Positions 26,634-35,439 of a DNA stretch of 52,087 nt are shown one piece after another. The DNA is from Leptospiraceae bacterium. GTDB taxonomy: Bacteria > Spirochaetota > Leptospiria > Leptospirales > Leptospiraceae. Location of the stretch: NCBI GenBank assembly GCA_947458405.1, contig CANGZW010000013.1:1-52087 (forward strand), given 5' to 3'. The notes under the pieces are model-generated. The model was given only the letters and a program-made list of their open reading frames with translations. It was not told where the DNA came from and did not search any database. How positions within the stretch are numbered: the first letter of the stretch is position 1; each line of letters begins with the position of its first letter. The position numbers and the translations under genes are program-made.

Positions 26634-28880
26634 CTATTTCTTTAAGATCATATCTTTATTGATTTGATGAATGTATTCAGCACCTGTAATATTCATCGTA
26701 TTTTTTAATTCATTGGTAAACTGATTATATAAAAATTTAACACCTGCAACATCACCACCAACTGCATAAATTGAAATAGGTCTTCCGATTAAAACTGCAT
26801 CTGCTCCCAAACTGATCATTTTAAAAACATCCATTCCAGTTCTTATTCCACCATCGACTAGTACAGGTATTCTCTTGTATATCTTTTCCACTATTTTTGG
26901 TAAAACCCTCGCAGTGCCTGGCATTTCGTCCATTACTCGTCCCCCATGATTTGACACAACTATGGCACTAGCTCCAATGGAAAGTGCCAATTCTGCATCC
27001 TCGGGAGTCATAATTCCTTTGATAATAAATGGTAGTTTTGTATAACTTCTAATTCTTTCTAAGTCATTTATATTTCGACTTGGTCCTTGTTGATTTTTTT
27101 GAACTAATGTCTTAAAATTAAAGGCATCAATGTCCATTCCTAAAGCTAAAATACCCTGTTTCTCGGCTTCCTGGAATCTCTCTTTTAAGAGACCCTCATC
27201 TGCTCTAGGCTTACAAATCAAAACACCATTTCCTTCAAATTTCTTTAGAACACTTAGCATAGACAGATATTTATCTGGAGTTGCTCCATCTCCAAGCCAT
27301 CCTAGTGTTCCTGACTCTAATGAACCCTGTACTACAATAGATGAATATTGTGACTCATCTATCGCATTATTCATATTCGTGGTAGCACCTGTCATAGGAG
27401 CAGACATTATAGGTATTGATAATTCTCTTCCCAGGAAGTTATAATTTGTTTTAGGTGTTACATTTTCTCTAATATAGCGGGGAAGTATTGAGTATTCTTT
27501 TAGGGATCGTGAGTTATCCTGAAAAGTTTCCATTTTCCCAACTCCCCCCATGCCCGGAACACCAGAAGCACAATCAGTTCCGTCGCAAATTTTACAAACC
27601 CAACAAATTTCTTTTCCAAATTTTTGCCTTGCAGTCTGACTTATTATCTTTTCATTGAGTGAGTAGTACGAATCAGTTTCAAATCGTATTGTATTTTTGA
27701 CTTTTTCAAATATTTCTTCACTCTCTCTTAAAGTGTTGCAAGTTATGATTACATGGCCTGATTTTTCTATATTATTTGTAGGATCACTGATGATATCTCC
27801 CACTTTACTTTGAATAAATATTTCATTGACTCCATCGATGTCTTCTGCTTCTTCTATGCCTGTAATGGAAACTAATTTGCCCGGGCTAGCGAGAAAAGCT
27901 CTTTCAATAGAAACTTTATTAAATTTTTCTTCTAAGTCATCGGGTTCTTCACCTAAAGCTATTAATACTGCCGCTCTATTTAGATTGATTCCCGTAGAAA
28001 GTGGAAACGTATAAGCAGACATATATCCTCCACTCAATCTTGCGGCAATTTCACCAATTTTTACACCCTGAGGAGTAACTTTAATATCTCCCTTTCCGGC
28101 TCCAATCGTGATACCCAATGCCTTCATTCCTAAAAACATAATCCGCTCAATTTCTTTTTTTGTTTCATCGGGCAGAGAGGAGGGCATATTATGCCCGACT
28201 TCAATAAAGAAAGGTTCTCTTTCTATTATTCTATCAGCAAGTCCTGTAATACGAAAGTTCCCATTCCAGGTTAAGGCATCAACGCTAACCTCCGGACCTT
28301 CCATGTATTCCTCTAGAATCATTTCTCCCGTGGGAGAATACTTTTTGGCATGCTTAAAGGCTAATTGTAGCTCTTCTCTATTATTGACTTTAATAACTCC
28401 TCTAGCACCCATGTTGTCTGCTGGCTTCATCACTAAGGGAAAACTAAGAAAATCAAGGGCATCCCTAGCATCCTGAATATTCCAAACAGCCGCAAATTGA
28501 GGAATGGGCACATTGAACTCTTTCAGTCTTTTTCGCATTTTTATTTTATTGGAAGCGGCTTCTGCATCCTTAAATCTAATCCCAGGGAGACCTAGAGCAT
28601 TTGCTACTGCTGCAACTGTCATACTAGCATCGGTACCAGCAGTGATAACAGCATGAATCGGCTCTTTATCTGCGTACTTTTTTGCTTCTCTGACCATACC
28701 TTCAATATCTTTTGTACTCATAATGATTTTATCATGGGCAAATTCAAAACCGGGGGAGGTCGGATTCATGTCGGCGACCAGAGTTTTTAATCTCATAGAT
28801 CGAGCGGTTTCAATAATAGGGCATTGCAGTAGCCCCCCACCAATAATGAGGATAGTTTTATCTTTGATTCTATTTAACAA
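26634..28880 (-). CDS. ATP-grasp / FMN alpha-hydroxy-acid oxidase fusion protein
   Basis: This is a two-enzyme chain. Residues 1-~400 are an ATP-grasp carboxylate-amine ligase: ILIIGGGLLQCPIIETARSM opening, VMKPADNMGARGV, MILEEYMEGPEVSVD, KIGEIAARLSGG. A Cys cluster (ICWVCKICDGTDC, about 421-433) leads into VPGMGGVG and an FMN-dependent TIM barrel (~450-748) of the lactate/glycolate-oxidase family, with catalytic SNHGGR and VLVDGGIRTGMDVFKM. The barrel half looks like clostridial alpha-hydroxy-acid oxidizing proteins that also begin with a Cys-rich PGMGGxG. The substrate is unknown. A TTG start follows GAGG by 5 nt. It is 23 nt behind mnmA and 6 nt before the PilZ-like gene. Confidence 0.88.
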   Translation of the reverse strand: MLNRIKDKTILIIGGGLLQCPIIETARSMRLKTLVADMNPTSPGFEFAHDKIIMSTKDIEGMVREAKKYADKEPIHAVITAGTDASMTVAAVANALGLPGIRFKDAEAASNKIKMRKRLKEFNVPIPQFAAVWNIQDARDALDFLSFPLVMKPADNMGARGVIKVNNREELQLAFKHAKKYSPTGEMILEEYMEGPEVSVDALTWNGNFRITGLADRIIEREPFFIEVGHNMPSSLPDETKKEIERIMFLGMKALGITIGAGKGDIKVTPQGVKIGEIAARLSGGYMSAYTFPLSTGINLNRAAVLIALGEEPDDLEEKFNKVSIERAFLASPGKLVSITGIEEAEDIDGVNEIFIQSKVGDIISDPTNNIEKSGHVIITCNTLRESEEIFEKVKNTIRFETDSYYSLNEKIISQTARQKFGKEICWVCKICDGTDCASGVPGMGGVGKMETFQDNSRSLKEYSILPRYIRENVTPKTNYNFLGRELSIPIMSAPMTGATTNMNNAIDESQYSSIVVQGSLESGTLGWLGDGATPDKYLSMLSVLKKFEGNGVLICKPRADEGLLKERFQEAEKQGILALGMDIDAFNFKTLVQKNQQGPSRNINDLERIRSYTKLPFIIKGIMTPEDAELALSIGASAIVVSNHGGRVMDEMPGTARVLPKIVEKIYKRIPVLVDGGIRTGMDVFKMISLGADAVLIGRPISIYAVGGDVAGVKFLYNQFTNELKNTMNITGAEYIHQINKDMILKK

Positions 28881-28903
28881 GAAAACCTCGTGCTATATTA
28901 CTT

Positions 28904-30049
28904 TTATCGAACAGGATTAGAAACAGTTGAGAAAATATTTATGTCACATATAGAGTCTGTTGTATTTTTTATAGATCCTTTTTGGATAATCCCACCAAAT
29001 AAAATATAATCTTTTTGTAGATCATAGAAGACTGCAGACTGGCCGGGTGTCACACTTTGAACAGACTCCAGGGGCTTGACTTTGAGGATCTCATTCTGGA
29101 GCTCTACTTCGCACAAAATTGGGGTATGTCTGTAGCGAACTTGAACTCTTGCTCGAATTGAATCCCCATTTTCCATAGTTTTGCCTTGAAAATTTGGATA
29201 TTCCACAATAAATTCAGAAATAAATGTTTCTTCATCTGTTCCCAAAACTACCGTTCCATCATCCTCAATGGAAATAACATATAGGGGAGTCTTCCAAGAA
29301 ATTCCTAATCCTTTTCGTTGCCCTATCGTAAAGTTTTCTTTTCCAGAATGTTTTCCGACAATAGCTCCATTTTTTAATTTAAAAAAGCCGGGAGTGAAGG
29401 TGATGTTTTTCTTTACTAAGAATTTTCTATAATCATTTTCAGGAATAAAGCATATTTCTTGGGATTCGGGTTTATCTGCCACAACCAATCCGAATTTTCT
29501 AGCCAATTCCCGCACTCTAGGTTTTTCAAGATTTCCGAGGGGAAAGATAGTATTTTTTAAATTTTCTTGGGAAAGACCATATAAATAATATGCCTGATTT
29601 TTTTTTGAATCCAAACCGTTTGCAATTGCGTATCTCTCTCCCACTTTTTCAATATTTGCATAGTGTCCCGTGGCTATTTTTTCAATAGATAAGGCTTTGG
29701 CTTTTTCGAAGAGGGCTCCAAATTTCACAAATGTATTACATTCAACGCAAGGGTTAGGAGTTCTTCCTGACTTATAGTCATCAATAAATCTTTGTATCAC
29801 TTTTTCACCAAAGACATTGTCCATTCTAATTACATAAAATGGAATATTGAAACTTAAGCCGACATCCCTAGCATCTTTGATATCTTCAGGGGAACAACAG
29901 GATTTTTTTGTTGGTTCGCAGGAGGGGGCTTCATATTCCCAAGTTTTGAGATTTACACCAATAACATCATAGCCTTCTTCCAGGAGTAAGCCTGCCGTGA
30001 CTGCACTGTCAACCCCACCACTCATCGCTACGATTATCTTTTCTTTCAT
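28904..30049 (-). CDS. mnmA: tRNA-specific 2-thiouridylase
   Basis: MnmA activates uridine-34 of Lys, Glu and Gln tRNAs with ATP and inserts sulfur from a persulfide relay. The 381-residue protein has the PP-loop SGGVDS near the N-terminus, the first catalytic Cys in NPCVECN, and the second in SQEICFIPEND. IGQRKGLGI and the C-terminal beta-barrel are as expected. It starts 2 nt after the aspartyl protease gene and is followed after 23 nt by the ATP-grasp/FMN fusion. Confidence 0.96.
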   Translation of the reverse strand: MKEKIIVAMSGGVDSAVTAGLLLEEGYDVIGVNLKTWEYEAPSCEPTKKSCCSPEDIKDARDVGLSFNIPFYVIRMDNVFGEKVIQRFIDDYKSGRTPNPCVECNTFVKFGALFEKAKALSIEKIATGHYANIEKVGERYAIANGLDSKKNQAYYLYGLSQENLKNTIFPLGNLEKPRVRELARKFGLVVADKPESQEICFIPENDYRKFLVKKNITFTPGFFKLKNGAIVGKHSGKENFTIGQRKGLGISWKTPLYVISIEDDGTVVLGTDEETFISEFIVEYPNFQGKTMENGDSIRARVQVRYRHTPILCEVELQNEILKVKPLESVQSVTPGQSAVFYDLQKDYILFGGIIQKGSIKNTTDSICDINIFSTVSNPVR

Positions 30050-30051
30050 GG

Positions 30052-30963
30052 CTAAATCCTTTTGCTTTTTAAAAATACTTTCCTATCGGGGTATCTTATT
30101 AGCAAGTAATAGTTTTTTAGCCAATTTACTCCAAATAAACCTGAGACTTTGACTGAGTTCTGCCCCAAGAAATGTCTCATGTTTTGGTTAGAGAGAAGTT
30201 CAATATTTTGTGAGCATAACTTTTCCTTTAAGCAAAGGTTAGGAATAATATATGTGTTAGATTCTCGAATATCCCCTGTAAAATTTGTATATTTTCGAGT
30301 AGAGATTGAATCTAAATTTAATTTTTTAATTATATCTTCATCTAAATAAGAAATTTCAGCGCCAGTATCAATTAAAAAGTACAATAAAGTTTTCTCTAAT
30401 TCTACAGGTATTACAAGATGGGTTTTAATTTCTGGTAGTACATTTATTGATGTAAATCCCTTCTCTAGATCTTTTGGCATATTCTGAAAAACATACAATC
30501 CTTCAGGAATATTGTATAACATAGTATATTTTTGAAGAAAGTCAGTACCTAAGATTCCTTCAAAAGGGAAATCTCTTTTGAAGTCAATTACATGAAAAAG
30601 TTGATCGGAGGCAATTTTTTCACCAGAGGTAGTATCAAGTTCTAAACTTATTTTATGGATGTTTATTTCAGAAGAGCCACTGATTGTATAAGAGATATAT
30701 TTTTCAGGAGCTTTTTTTATGGGAATAAATTCTTTTCTTATAAATGACAGATTGGATCCAGTATCCAGTAAAAATCTAAGTTTTACGGGAGGAGCATAGT
30801 TTTTTTCACTCGGATATGTTAATAACTCTATAATGGGTTGATTACTTTTGAATTCTATATATACTGAATGATCACTCCAGCCTCTTTTTTCAATCGTCTT
30901 ACAATTATGTATTACAAATAGAAAAAATAGACTGCTAAATAATTTTATGTAATTATAACTCAA
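30052..30963 (-). CDS. Two-lobed retropepsin/pepsin-like aspartyl protease lipoprotein
   Basis: A 303-residue envelope protein with lipobox FVIHNC (Cys21). It has two aspartyl protease half-sites: FLLDTGSNLSF (Asp67) and FLIDTGAEISY (Asp199). Each is followed by its hydrophobic-hydrophobic-Gly partner, FEGILGTDFL and VSGLFGVNWL. The two lobes are about 130 residues apart, so one chain could make a complete active site, as in pepsin. Bacterial retropepsin-like proteins usually carry one DTG per chain. TTG at 30963 is the only plausible start and no ribosome site is visible. It is 2 nt upstream of mnmA. Confidence 0.8.
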   Translation of the reverse strand: MSYNYIKLFSSLFFLFVIHNCKTIEKRGWSDHSVYIEFKSNQPIIELLTYPSEKNYAPPVKLRFLLDTGSNLSFIRKEFIPIKKAPEKYISYTISGSSEINIHKISLELDTTSGEKIASDQLFHVIDFKRDFPFEGILGTDFLQKYTMLYNIPEGLYVFQNMPKDLEKGFTSINVLPEIKTHLVIPVELEKTLLYFLIDTGAEISYLDEDIIKKLNLDSISTRKYTNFTGDIRESNTYIIPNLCLKEKLCSQNIELLSNQNMRHFLGQNSVKVSGLFGVNWLKNYYLLIRYPDRKVFLKSKRI

Positions 30964-30975
30964 TTTAATAATTTG

Positions 30976-31001
30976 TATGAGTATAATAAAATATACTCAT
31001 A
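30976..31001. repeat. Perfect 10-bp inverted repeat upstream of the aspartyl protease gene
   Basis: TATGAGTATA and TATACTCATA with a 6-nt A/T loop lie 12 nt from the protease start codon and 20 nt after the GGDEF gene stop. No T tract follows on the minus strand, so a terminator is unlikely. An operator or 5'-leader hairpin fits better. Confidence 0.5.
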
Positions 31002-31021
31002 TTTATAGTTTATTTGTGATA

Positions 31022-32092
31022 TTAATCTTTTCGGGGATTAGTAACTGTTTGATTTCTTCCCCCATGTTTTGCTTTGTAAAGAGCCTGGTCTGATCTTTCA
31101 ATCAATTCTTTATTATGTTTATCAAGAGGATGATACTCTGTAACACCTACGCTTATAGTGACTTTAAGTTCTTCCCCTGTATTTGGGTTTATAACACGGT
31201 GAGATTCAATGGCTTTTCGAATTTTTTCTCCCATTTCATATCCATCATCAACATTTGCGCCAGGCATAACTACGCAAAACTCTTCTCCACCATATCTAGC
31301 GGCGATATCATTTTTGCGGCAACATTCCATTACTTTTCTGGCAACTTCTATAAGAACCACATCACCCGCTTGGTGACCATATGTATCATTGAAGACTTTA
31401 AATTTGTCAACATCAGTGAAGAGTAGGGCTAGCTTAGTTCCTTTTTTACGGCATTTTTCCATTTCTTCTCTTAACTTACTCTGGAAATAATGATGAACTT
31501 TCAATTGAGTCATCATATCTACGGTTGCTAATTCATAGAGACGGGCATTTTGAACGGCAATTGCCGCAAGGGAAGTTAAGTTAGTCAAAAAATCCTTTTC
31601 TTCTTCTGCATAAACGTCAGTGTTCATTTTTTCCCCTAAAATCAAGACACCACTGACTTTTCCTTTTGCACTTAAGGGAGAAATTACCTCAACACCCTGA
31701 GCTTTAAACATTTTGAAATAATCATCATTTTGCATATTGCCGATTTTTTCTAAGGCTTTAAGGGCTATCGCTTTGGGTTTTTCTTCAAAATATTGAATGA
31801 AGGGTGAATCAATTAATATCTGAGTTTTAATTTCTTTTTCAGAGAAATCAAAGCCTTTAAAACTAGAGTCAATTGTAAAATAAGGTGCATCAACATCAGG
31901 GGCTAAGTATACTGCCGCATTGAGTGTGTGCATTTGAGCTAAACAAGTATTTAGTATAGAATCTATAAGTGCATTATAATCTAAAGTTGAATTGAGAGCC
32001 TTACTGATCTCGATTAATTGTTTTTGATCATATATCTTTTTCTCGTAATGTTCAAAGATATCACTACTGAGTTCATCAATTTTCTTAAGCAT
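31022..32092 (-). CDS. GAF-GGDEF diguanylate cyclase
   Basis: This soluble enzyme makes cyclic di-GMP from GTP. An N-terminal helix leads to a GAF domain at about 30-185 (ISKALNSTLDYNALIDSIL; SPLSAKGKVSGVLILGEK), then a GGDEF domain at about 190-350 (LATVDMMTQLKVHHYFQ, FTDVDKFKVFNDTYGHQAGD). The active site is RYGGEEF, fully conserved. An RKND motif five residues before it is a product-inhibition I-site, so the enzyme should be feedback-limited. The GAF domain would set the input. It is a single gene with its own promoter. The PilZ/DUF1577-like protein 4 kb away is a possible reader. Confidence 0.93.
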   Translation of the reverse strand: MLKKIDELSSDIFEHYEKKIYDQKQLIEISKALNSTLDYNALIDSILNTCLAQMHTLNAAVYLAPDVDAPYFTIDSSFKGFDFSEKEIKTQILIDSPFIQYFEEKPKAIALKALEKIGNMQNDDYFKMFKAQGVEVISPLSAKGKVSGVLILGEKMNTDVYAEEEKDFLTNLTSLAAIAVQNARLYELATVDMMTQLKVHHYFQSKLREEMEKCRKKGTKLALLFTDVDKFKVFNDTYGHQAGDVVLIEVARKVMECCRKNDIAARYGGEEFCVVMPGANVDDGYEMGEKIRKAIESHRVINPNTGEELKVTISVGVTEYHPLDKHNKELIERSDQALYKAKHGGRNQTVTNPRKD

Positions 32093-32115
32093 GATTTATT
32101 ACCTTTAAGTTTTAT

Positions 32116-32145
32116 AACATACTATTAGTATCGATACTTGGGCAA
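32116..32145 (-). promoter_or_regulatory. Candidate promoter and palindromic operator of the GGDEF gene
   Basis: On the minus strand, TTGCCC (32140-32145), an 18-nt spacer and TATGTT (32116-32121) face the GGDEF gene. The spacer holds a perfect 10-bp palindrome, GTATCGATAC (32128-32137), which would place a repressor between the two boxes. Confidence 0.35.
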
Positions 32146-32186
32146 CAATATTTTTTTTATTTGAAAGGAATCATTCAAAGGAAAGG

Positions 32187-32214
32187 TTGACCCCATTAGT
32201 TTCTTAATTAAATT
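32187..32214 (+). promoter_or_regulatory. Candidate promoter of the initiator tRNA
   Basis: TTGACC (32187-32192), a 16-nt spacer and TAAATT (32209-32214) predict a start near 32221, 5 nt before the mature tRNA. Confidence 0.4.
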
Positions 32215-32225
32215 GGTAAATACGA

Positions 32226-32295
<70 letters not shown>

Positions 32296-32298
<3 letters not shown>

Positions 32299-33072
32299 GT
32301 CTTTTTTATCCTTTCCTAATTCTTTTGCCCTCAAATAAGCCGAACTTACAGAATCAATAACAGTATAATTGAATCTTCCTTCTTCTAATTTGTCTAAACC
32401 ATATATAGTAGTTCCCCCGGGTGAGGTGACTTTGTTTCTCAACTGATAGGGGTGAGTATTGGAATTTGCTTTCAGTTCATTTTCAAGAAAGATAGCACTC
32501 CCTTTGACTGTTTGAATGGCTATTTTTAAAGACTGTGAATAGGATAGACCACATTTTAAGCCTCCTTCCGCTAGAGCATGAATAAAAGTAAAAACATAAG
32601 CCGGTCCAGAACCGGAGAGGGCTGTTATTATATCTATCTCATTTTCATTGGCGAGCTCAACTACCAATCCCATATCTTTAAATATCACTTTGGCTATTTC
32701 AAATAAGGATTTGTTTCCTGTGCAGGCTATCACTCCTTCTTCAGATAGCAAGGGAAGGTTGGGCATTATTCTTAGTAAGTTAGAATCACTGTGTGAAAAT
32801 TCTTTCATGGTATTTAATGTGATACCAGCGGCAATGGAAATTATATTTTTTGGTATTTTAATTTCTTGGAGTATAGATGTAATTTTATCAGGCTTCACGC
32901 ATAGAATTAAAATATTTGACTTTTTGATTACTTCCTCTAAGGTTTCTACTTGTAATACGTCTTCTTTATTCGTGAATGGATCGTAGGCAATTTTATCAAA
33001 TTCAATAGGAATTTTTTTATAAATTGGATATCCCATATTTCCCAAACCAATTACTCCTATAGTTTGTTTCAT
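32296..33072 (-). CDS. proC: Pyrroline-5-carboxylate reductase
   Basis: ProC reduces pyrroline-5-carboxylate to proline with NAD(P)H. The 258-residue protein has the Rossmann start IGVIGLGNMG, IMPNLPLL, SGSGPAYVF in the dimer helix region, and the C-terminal signature VTSPGGTTIYGL. It starts immediately after the metalloenzyme stop with GAGGAG as ribosome site. It is the last gene of the NlpC/P60-receiver-metalloenzyme-proC operon. Its TAG overlaps the 3' end of the tRNA on the other strand. Confidence 0.95.
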
Positions 33073-34020
33073 TTACTCCTCGCTTGTTTTGAATTCGGGT
33101 TTAACTGTGATACCTACTTCTTCATAAAGGGCAGGTACAATATCACAAAGGGAGGTAATTTTTGATTTCATACTATCGGTATATTTTCCATATAGGTAAG
33201 TGGGAACGGGATTTGTAGTATGAACCTTTTCACTTAGATCTTCCAGGTTTCCATGGTCAGAAGTTACGATAAATTGATCTTCGAGAGGATCGAGAGTTTC
33301 CATAACGCCATCAATAAATTTTTCTACTATTTCGATAGTCCACTTTGCCTTATCCCATTCCATTGAGTGCCCGACTTTATCAGTTAAAAAATATTCGAAT
33401 AATATTAAATCGTATCCTCTTCCCATTTCTTTGACTTTTTTTCCCATTTCAAATGGATCACGAATATTTCTCAATGAGTCTGACTCAGAAAGAAAAGACT
33501 TAGAAAATTCTTTAAATATCTCATGTGTAATATCCATGAAAAGCCCCCGTCCTTCCCTTAAGTCCTCTAAGTTTTTTAAATTGGGGGAAGCGGCTAGTTG
33601 AATTAAGGTTGAAGCAGATAAGTAGCGTGAGTTCTTTTCCATATTGTCCATATAAACAGGACTATAACAATTTAGAAATGCGGCCTTTTTTCCATGATCT
33701 TCAAATATTTTTACAATGGAATGTTGGATAATTATTTTTTTTAAGGTAAAAGTGGGAAAACCACTCACATGCCTTTTTAAAATTTTAGGGGTATTTATAC
33801 CCGTCCAAAGAGAGGTCTGGCCTGTGGCGCTTTGGGGGAGGCCTTTGATGCCCATAGAGGCATCTGTCTTGATATATACTCCATCCTTTAATTTTGAATT
33901 CTCGGGCAATGGATTTCCACCCAATGGCAAAAAGAAGCTGGAAGAATACTTCGTAAACGGATTTTTTTCTGGGTTGCACTCCCCAAAGCCGACCCCATCT
34001 AGAAATAGATAAAAGATCAT
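33073..34020 (-). CDS. Alkaline phosphatase/phosphoglycerate mutase-superfamily metalloenzyme
   Basis: The 315-residue protein has the fold signature of the iPGM/phosphopentomutase/alkaline phosphatase superfamily: FLDGVGFG with a first metal Asp, SATGQTSLWTG with the nucleophile Ser/Thr, VGHSMEWD, and VTSDHGNLED with further metal ligands. It is much shorter than iPGM (about 510) and lacks the mutase insert, so it resembles the small metalloenzyme-domain proteins of unknown substrate. A phosphatase or phosphotransferase function is inferred. Its ATG overlaps the TGA of the receiver gene by 4 nt. Confidence 0.82.
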   Translation of the reverse strand: MIFYLFLDGVGFGECNPEKNPFTKYSSSFFLPLGGNPLPENSKLKDGVYIKTDASMGIKGLPQSATGQTSLWTGINTPKILKRHVSGFPTFTLKKIIIQHSIVKIFEDHGKKAAFLNCYSPVYMDNMEKNSRYLSASTLIQLAASPNLKNLEDLREGRGLFMDITHEIFKEFSKSFLSESDSLRNIRDPFEMGKKVKEMGRGYDLILFEYFLTDKVGHSMEWDKAKWTIEIVEKFIDGVMETLDPLEDQFIVTSDHGNLEDLSEKVHTTNPVPTYLYGKYTDSMKSKITSLCDIVPALYEEVGITVKPEFKTSEE

Positions 34021-34760
34021 GGCTCGGATTGTTTTTCTACATAAGTATCAAATTCAGCCATTGACATAAAAATTTCTGCTTTATCCTGTATATTGGTGGA
34101 AGCAATCAAAACCCCCATGTGCTTTCCTGCAATCAGGGAGATTTTTTTTTGTCCAAATAGGGCAAGAAGTTTTTCGAGAATCATAGCTTCTTCCATAGGG
34201 AGATCGGGAACATTTCTAAGATCTATAGCAACAAAATCTGTTTGTATGGACTTTAGAAAGGGAGGAGTCAATAGGGTTTTGAGTTCTGGTAGAACATGTC
34301 TAGTTAGATGAGAGTTAAAGCTAAAAATTGATTTTTTATTCTTCCTTTCAATTTCCACATATCGACTGGATTTAGGTTTGATATCTTTAAGGGAACTCAG
34401 GGCATCGTTGATTTTAGATTCTAGGGTAACTTTTTTGAGAGGTTTTACAATATAATCCTGAAAACCCATTCTTTTGAAGACCAAGGTAAAGTTTTGGTCA
34501 ACTTTGTCTTTTTGTAAGAGGGCAATAACGGGGATGTCTCTGGTAATAGGATGGGTTTTCAATCTTCTGACATAGTCTAAGTGTTCTTTTTCATTTGGAT
34601 CAATGGCTATCAAAACTACACTGGGTTTGGAAGACCGAACATACTCTTCAACTTTATCTTGGTAATTGATGACTACAGTTTTTTCTTTGATCTCTGATAA
34701 AATTGAACCTAAGATTTCTTCTTCCGGTTTATTTTGCTCTATTCCTACTATTAAATCCAT
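34017..34760 (-). CDS. Receiver-like domain with STAS-like C-terminus
   Basis: The 247-residue protein has an N-terminal response-regulator-like fold (1-120): VVLIAIDPNEKEHL, DIPVIALL and the conserved Lys in YIVKPL. The Asp that normally accepts phosphate, after the third strand, appears to be Ala (LIAID), with an Asp two residues later. A pseudo-receiver or shifted site is therefore likely. The C-terminal part (~165-240) reads TDFVAIDLRNVPDLPMEEA and KISLIAGKHMGVLIAST, like a STAS/anti-anti-sigma domain but without a clear phosphorylatable Ser. It probably works by protein binding. It lies 3 nt after the NlpC/P60 gene. Confidence 0.65.
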   Translation of the reverse strand: MDLIVGIEQNKPEEEILGSILSEIKEKTVVINYQDKVEEYVRSSKPSVVLIAIDPNEKEHLDYVRRLKTHPITRDIPVIALLQKDKVDQNFTLVFKRMGFQDYIVKPLKKVTLESKINDALSSLKDIKPKSSRYVEIERKNKKSIFSFNSHLTRHVLPELKTLLTPPFLKSIQTDFVAIDLRNVPDLPMEEAMILEKLLALFGQKKISLIAGKHMGVLIASTNIQDKAEIFMSMAEFDTYVEKQSEP

Positions 34761-34763
34761 TTT

Positions 34764-35408
34764 CTACTCCAATGATGGTTTCCCGAACCCAATAAATTCG
34801 CTTTCTTTGATACAGTTTTTTGAATTATCTTTAATACAACCCAGGCTTTCTTCGGGGTCAAAGTGATAAAAATCTACCCCACCATTTTGAGTTCTTTTTC
34901 CAGTTCCGAATGTTCCTGCTCCAAACATCGTCAGTTTTCCAGTTTTCGATCTCCCCATAAATACCATTACATGTCCAATAGGGGGGTCCCATTCTTTTGG
35001 AATATCATTATGTGTATTTATCCAAAACATTAAATCACCAATTTTAAGTTTTTTTCTTAGAATGAGGGTGTCAATCTTTCCTTCGACTGTTTTAGGAGTG
35101 CTTTGAAAATTTCCAGCATTTTTGACAACTTGATACTGCTCAAAAGATGTACGGGGGAGTGTTATTCCTAGAGACTCTTTGAATAAATATTTAATTGTAT
35201 TACTACAATCCATTTTAATCGATCCCTTTTTGCCATTTGGAAAAAATTGTTTACCATATTTTATTTGTTTTTCTGATAGGATCTCTCCTGTATGCTTTAT
35301 TTTCTCTTTCTCAATTTTTGTAAATTTTTCGGTAAATATAGGTAAAGGATAATTGAGTAACAGTATGAATATGCTAAATTTTAATAGTTTTTTAGAATTT
35401 GGTATCAT
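34764..35408 (-). CDS. Secreted NlpC/P60-like peptidase
   Basis: The 214-residue exported protein has a hydrophobic leader at about 8-25. An NlpC/P60-like catalytic core has Cys68 in KMDCSNTIKYLF, then LPRTSFEQYQ, LKIGDLMFW and His146 in IGHVMVFMG. These match the Cys and His of peptidoglycan gamma-glutamyl peptidases. The third polar residue is not certain. It probably trims peptide stems in the periplasm. It is first in a four-gene operon with a receiver-like protein, a metalloenzyme and proC, a combination whose logic is not obvious. Confidence 0.8.
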   Translation of the reverse strand: MIPNSKKLLKFSIFILLLNYPLPIFTEKFTKIEKEKIKHTGEILSEKQIKYGKQFFPNGKKGSIKMDCSNTIKYLFKESLGITLPRTSFEQYQVVKNAGNFQSTPKTVEGKIDTLILRKKLKIGDLMFWINTHNDIPKEWDPPIGHVMVFMGRSKTGKLTMFGAGTFGTGKRTQNGGVDFYHFDPEESLGCIKDNSKNCIKESEFIGFGKPSLE

Positions 35409-35439
35409 AATTTTTTAAGTTCCAAAGATTACTCTAAAT

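Noticed and set aside
28108-28476. Plus-strand open frame opposite the ATP-grasp domain
   Set aside because: Shadow of the ATP-grasp coding frame.
32093-32225. c-di-GMP riboswitch ahead of the GGDEF gene
   Set aside because: The stretch is short and lacks any paired core of the GEMM type.
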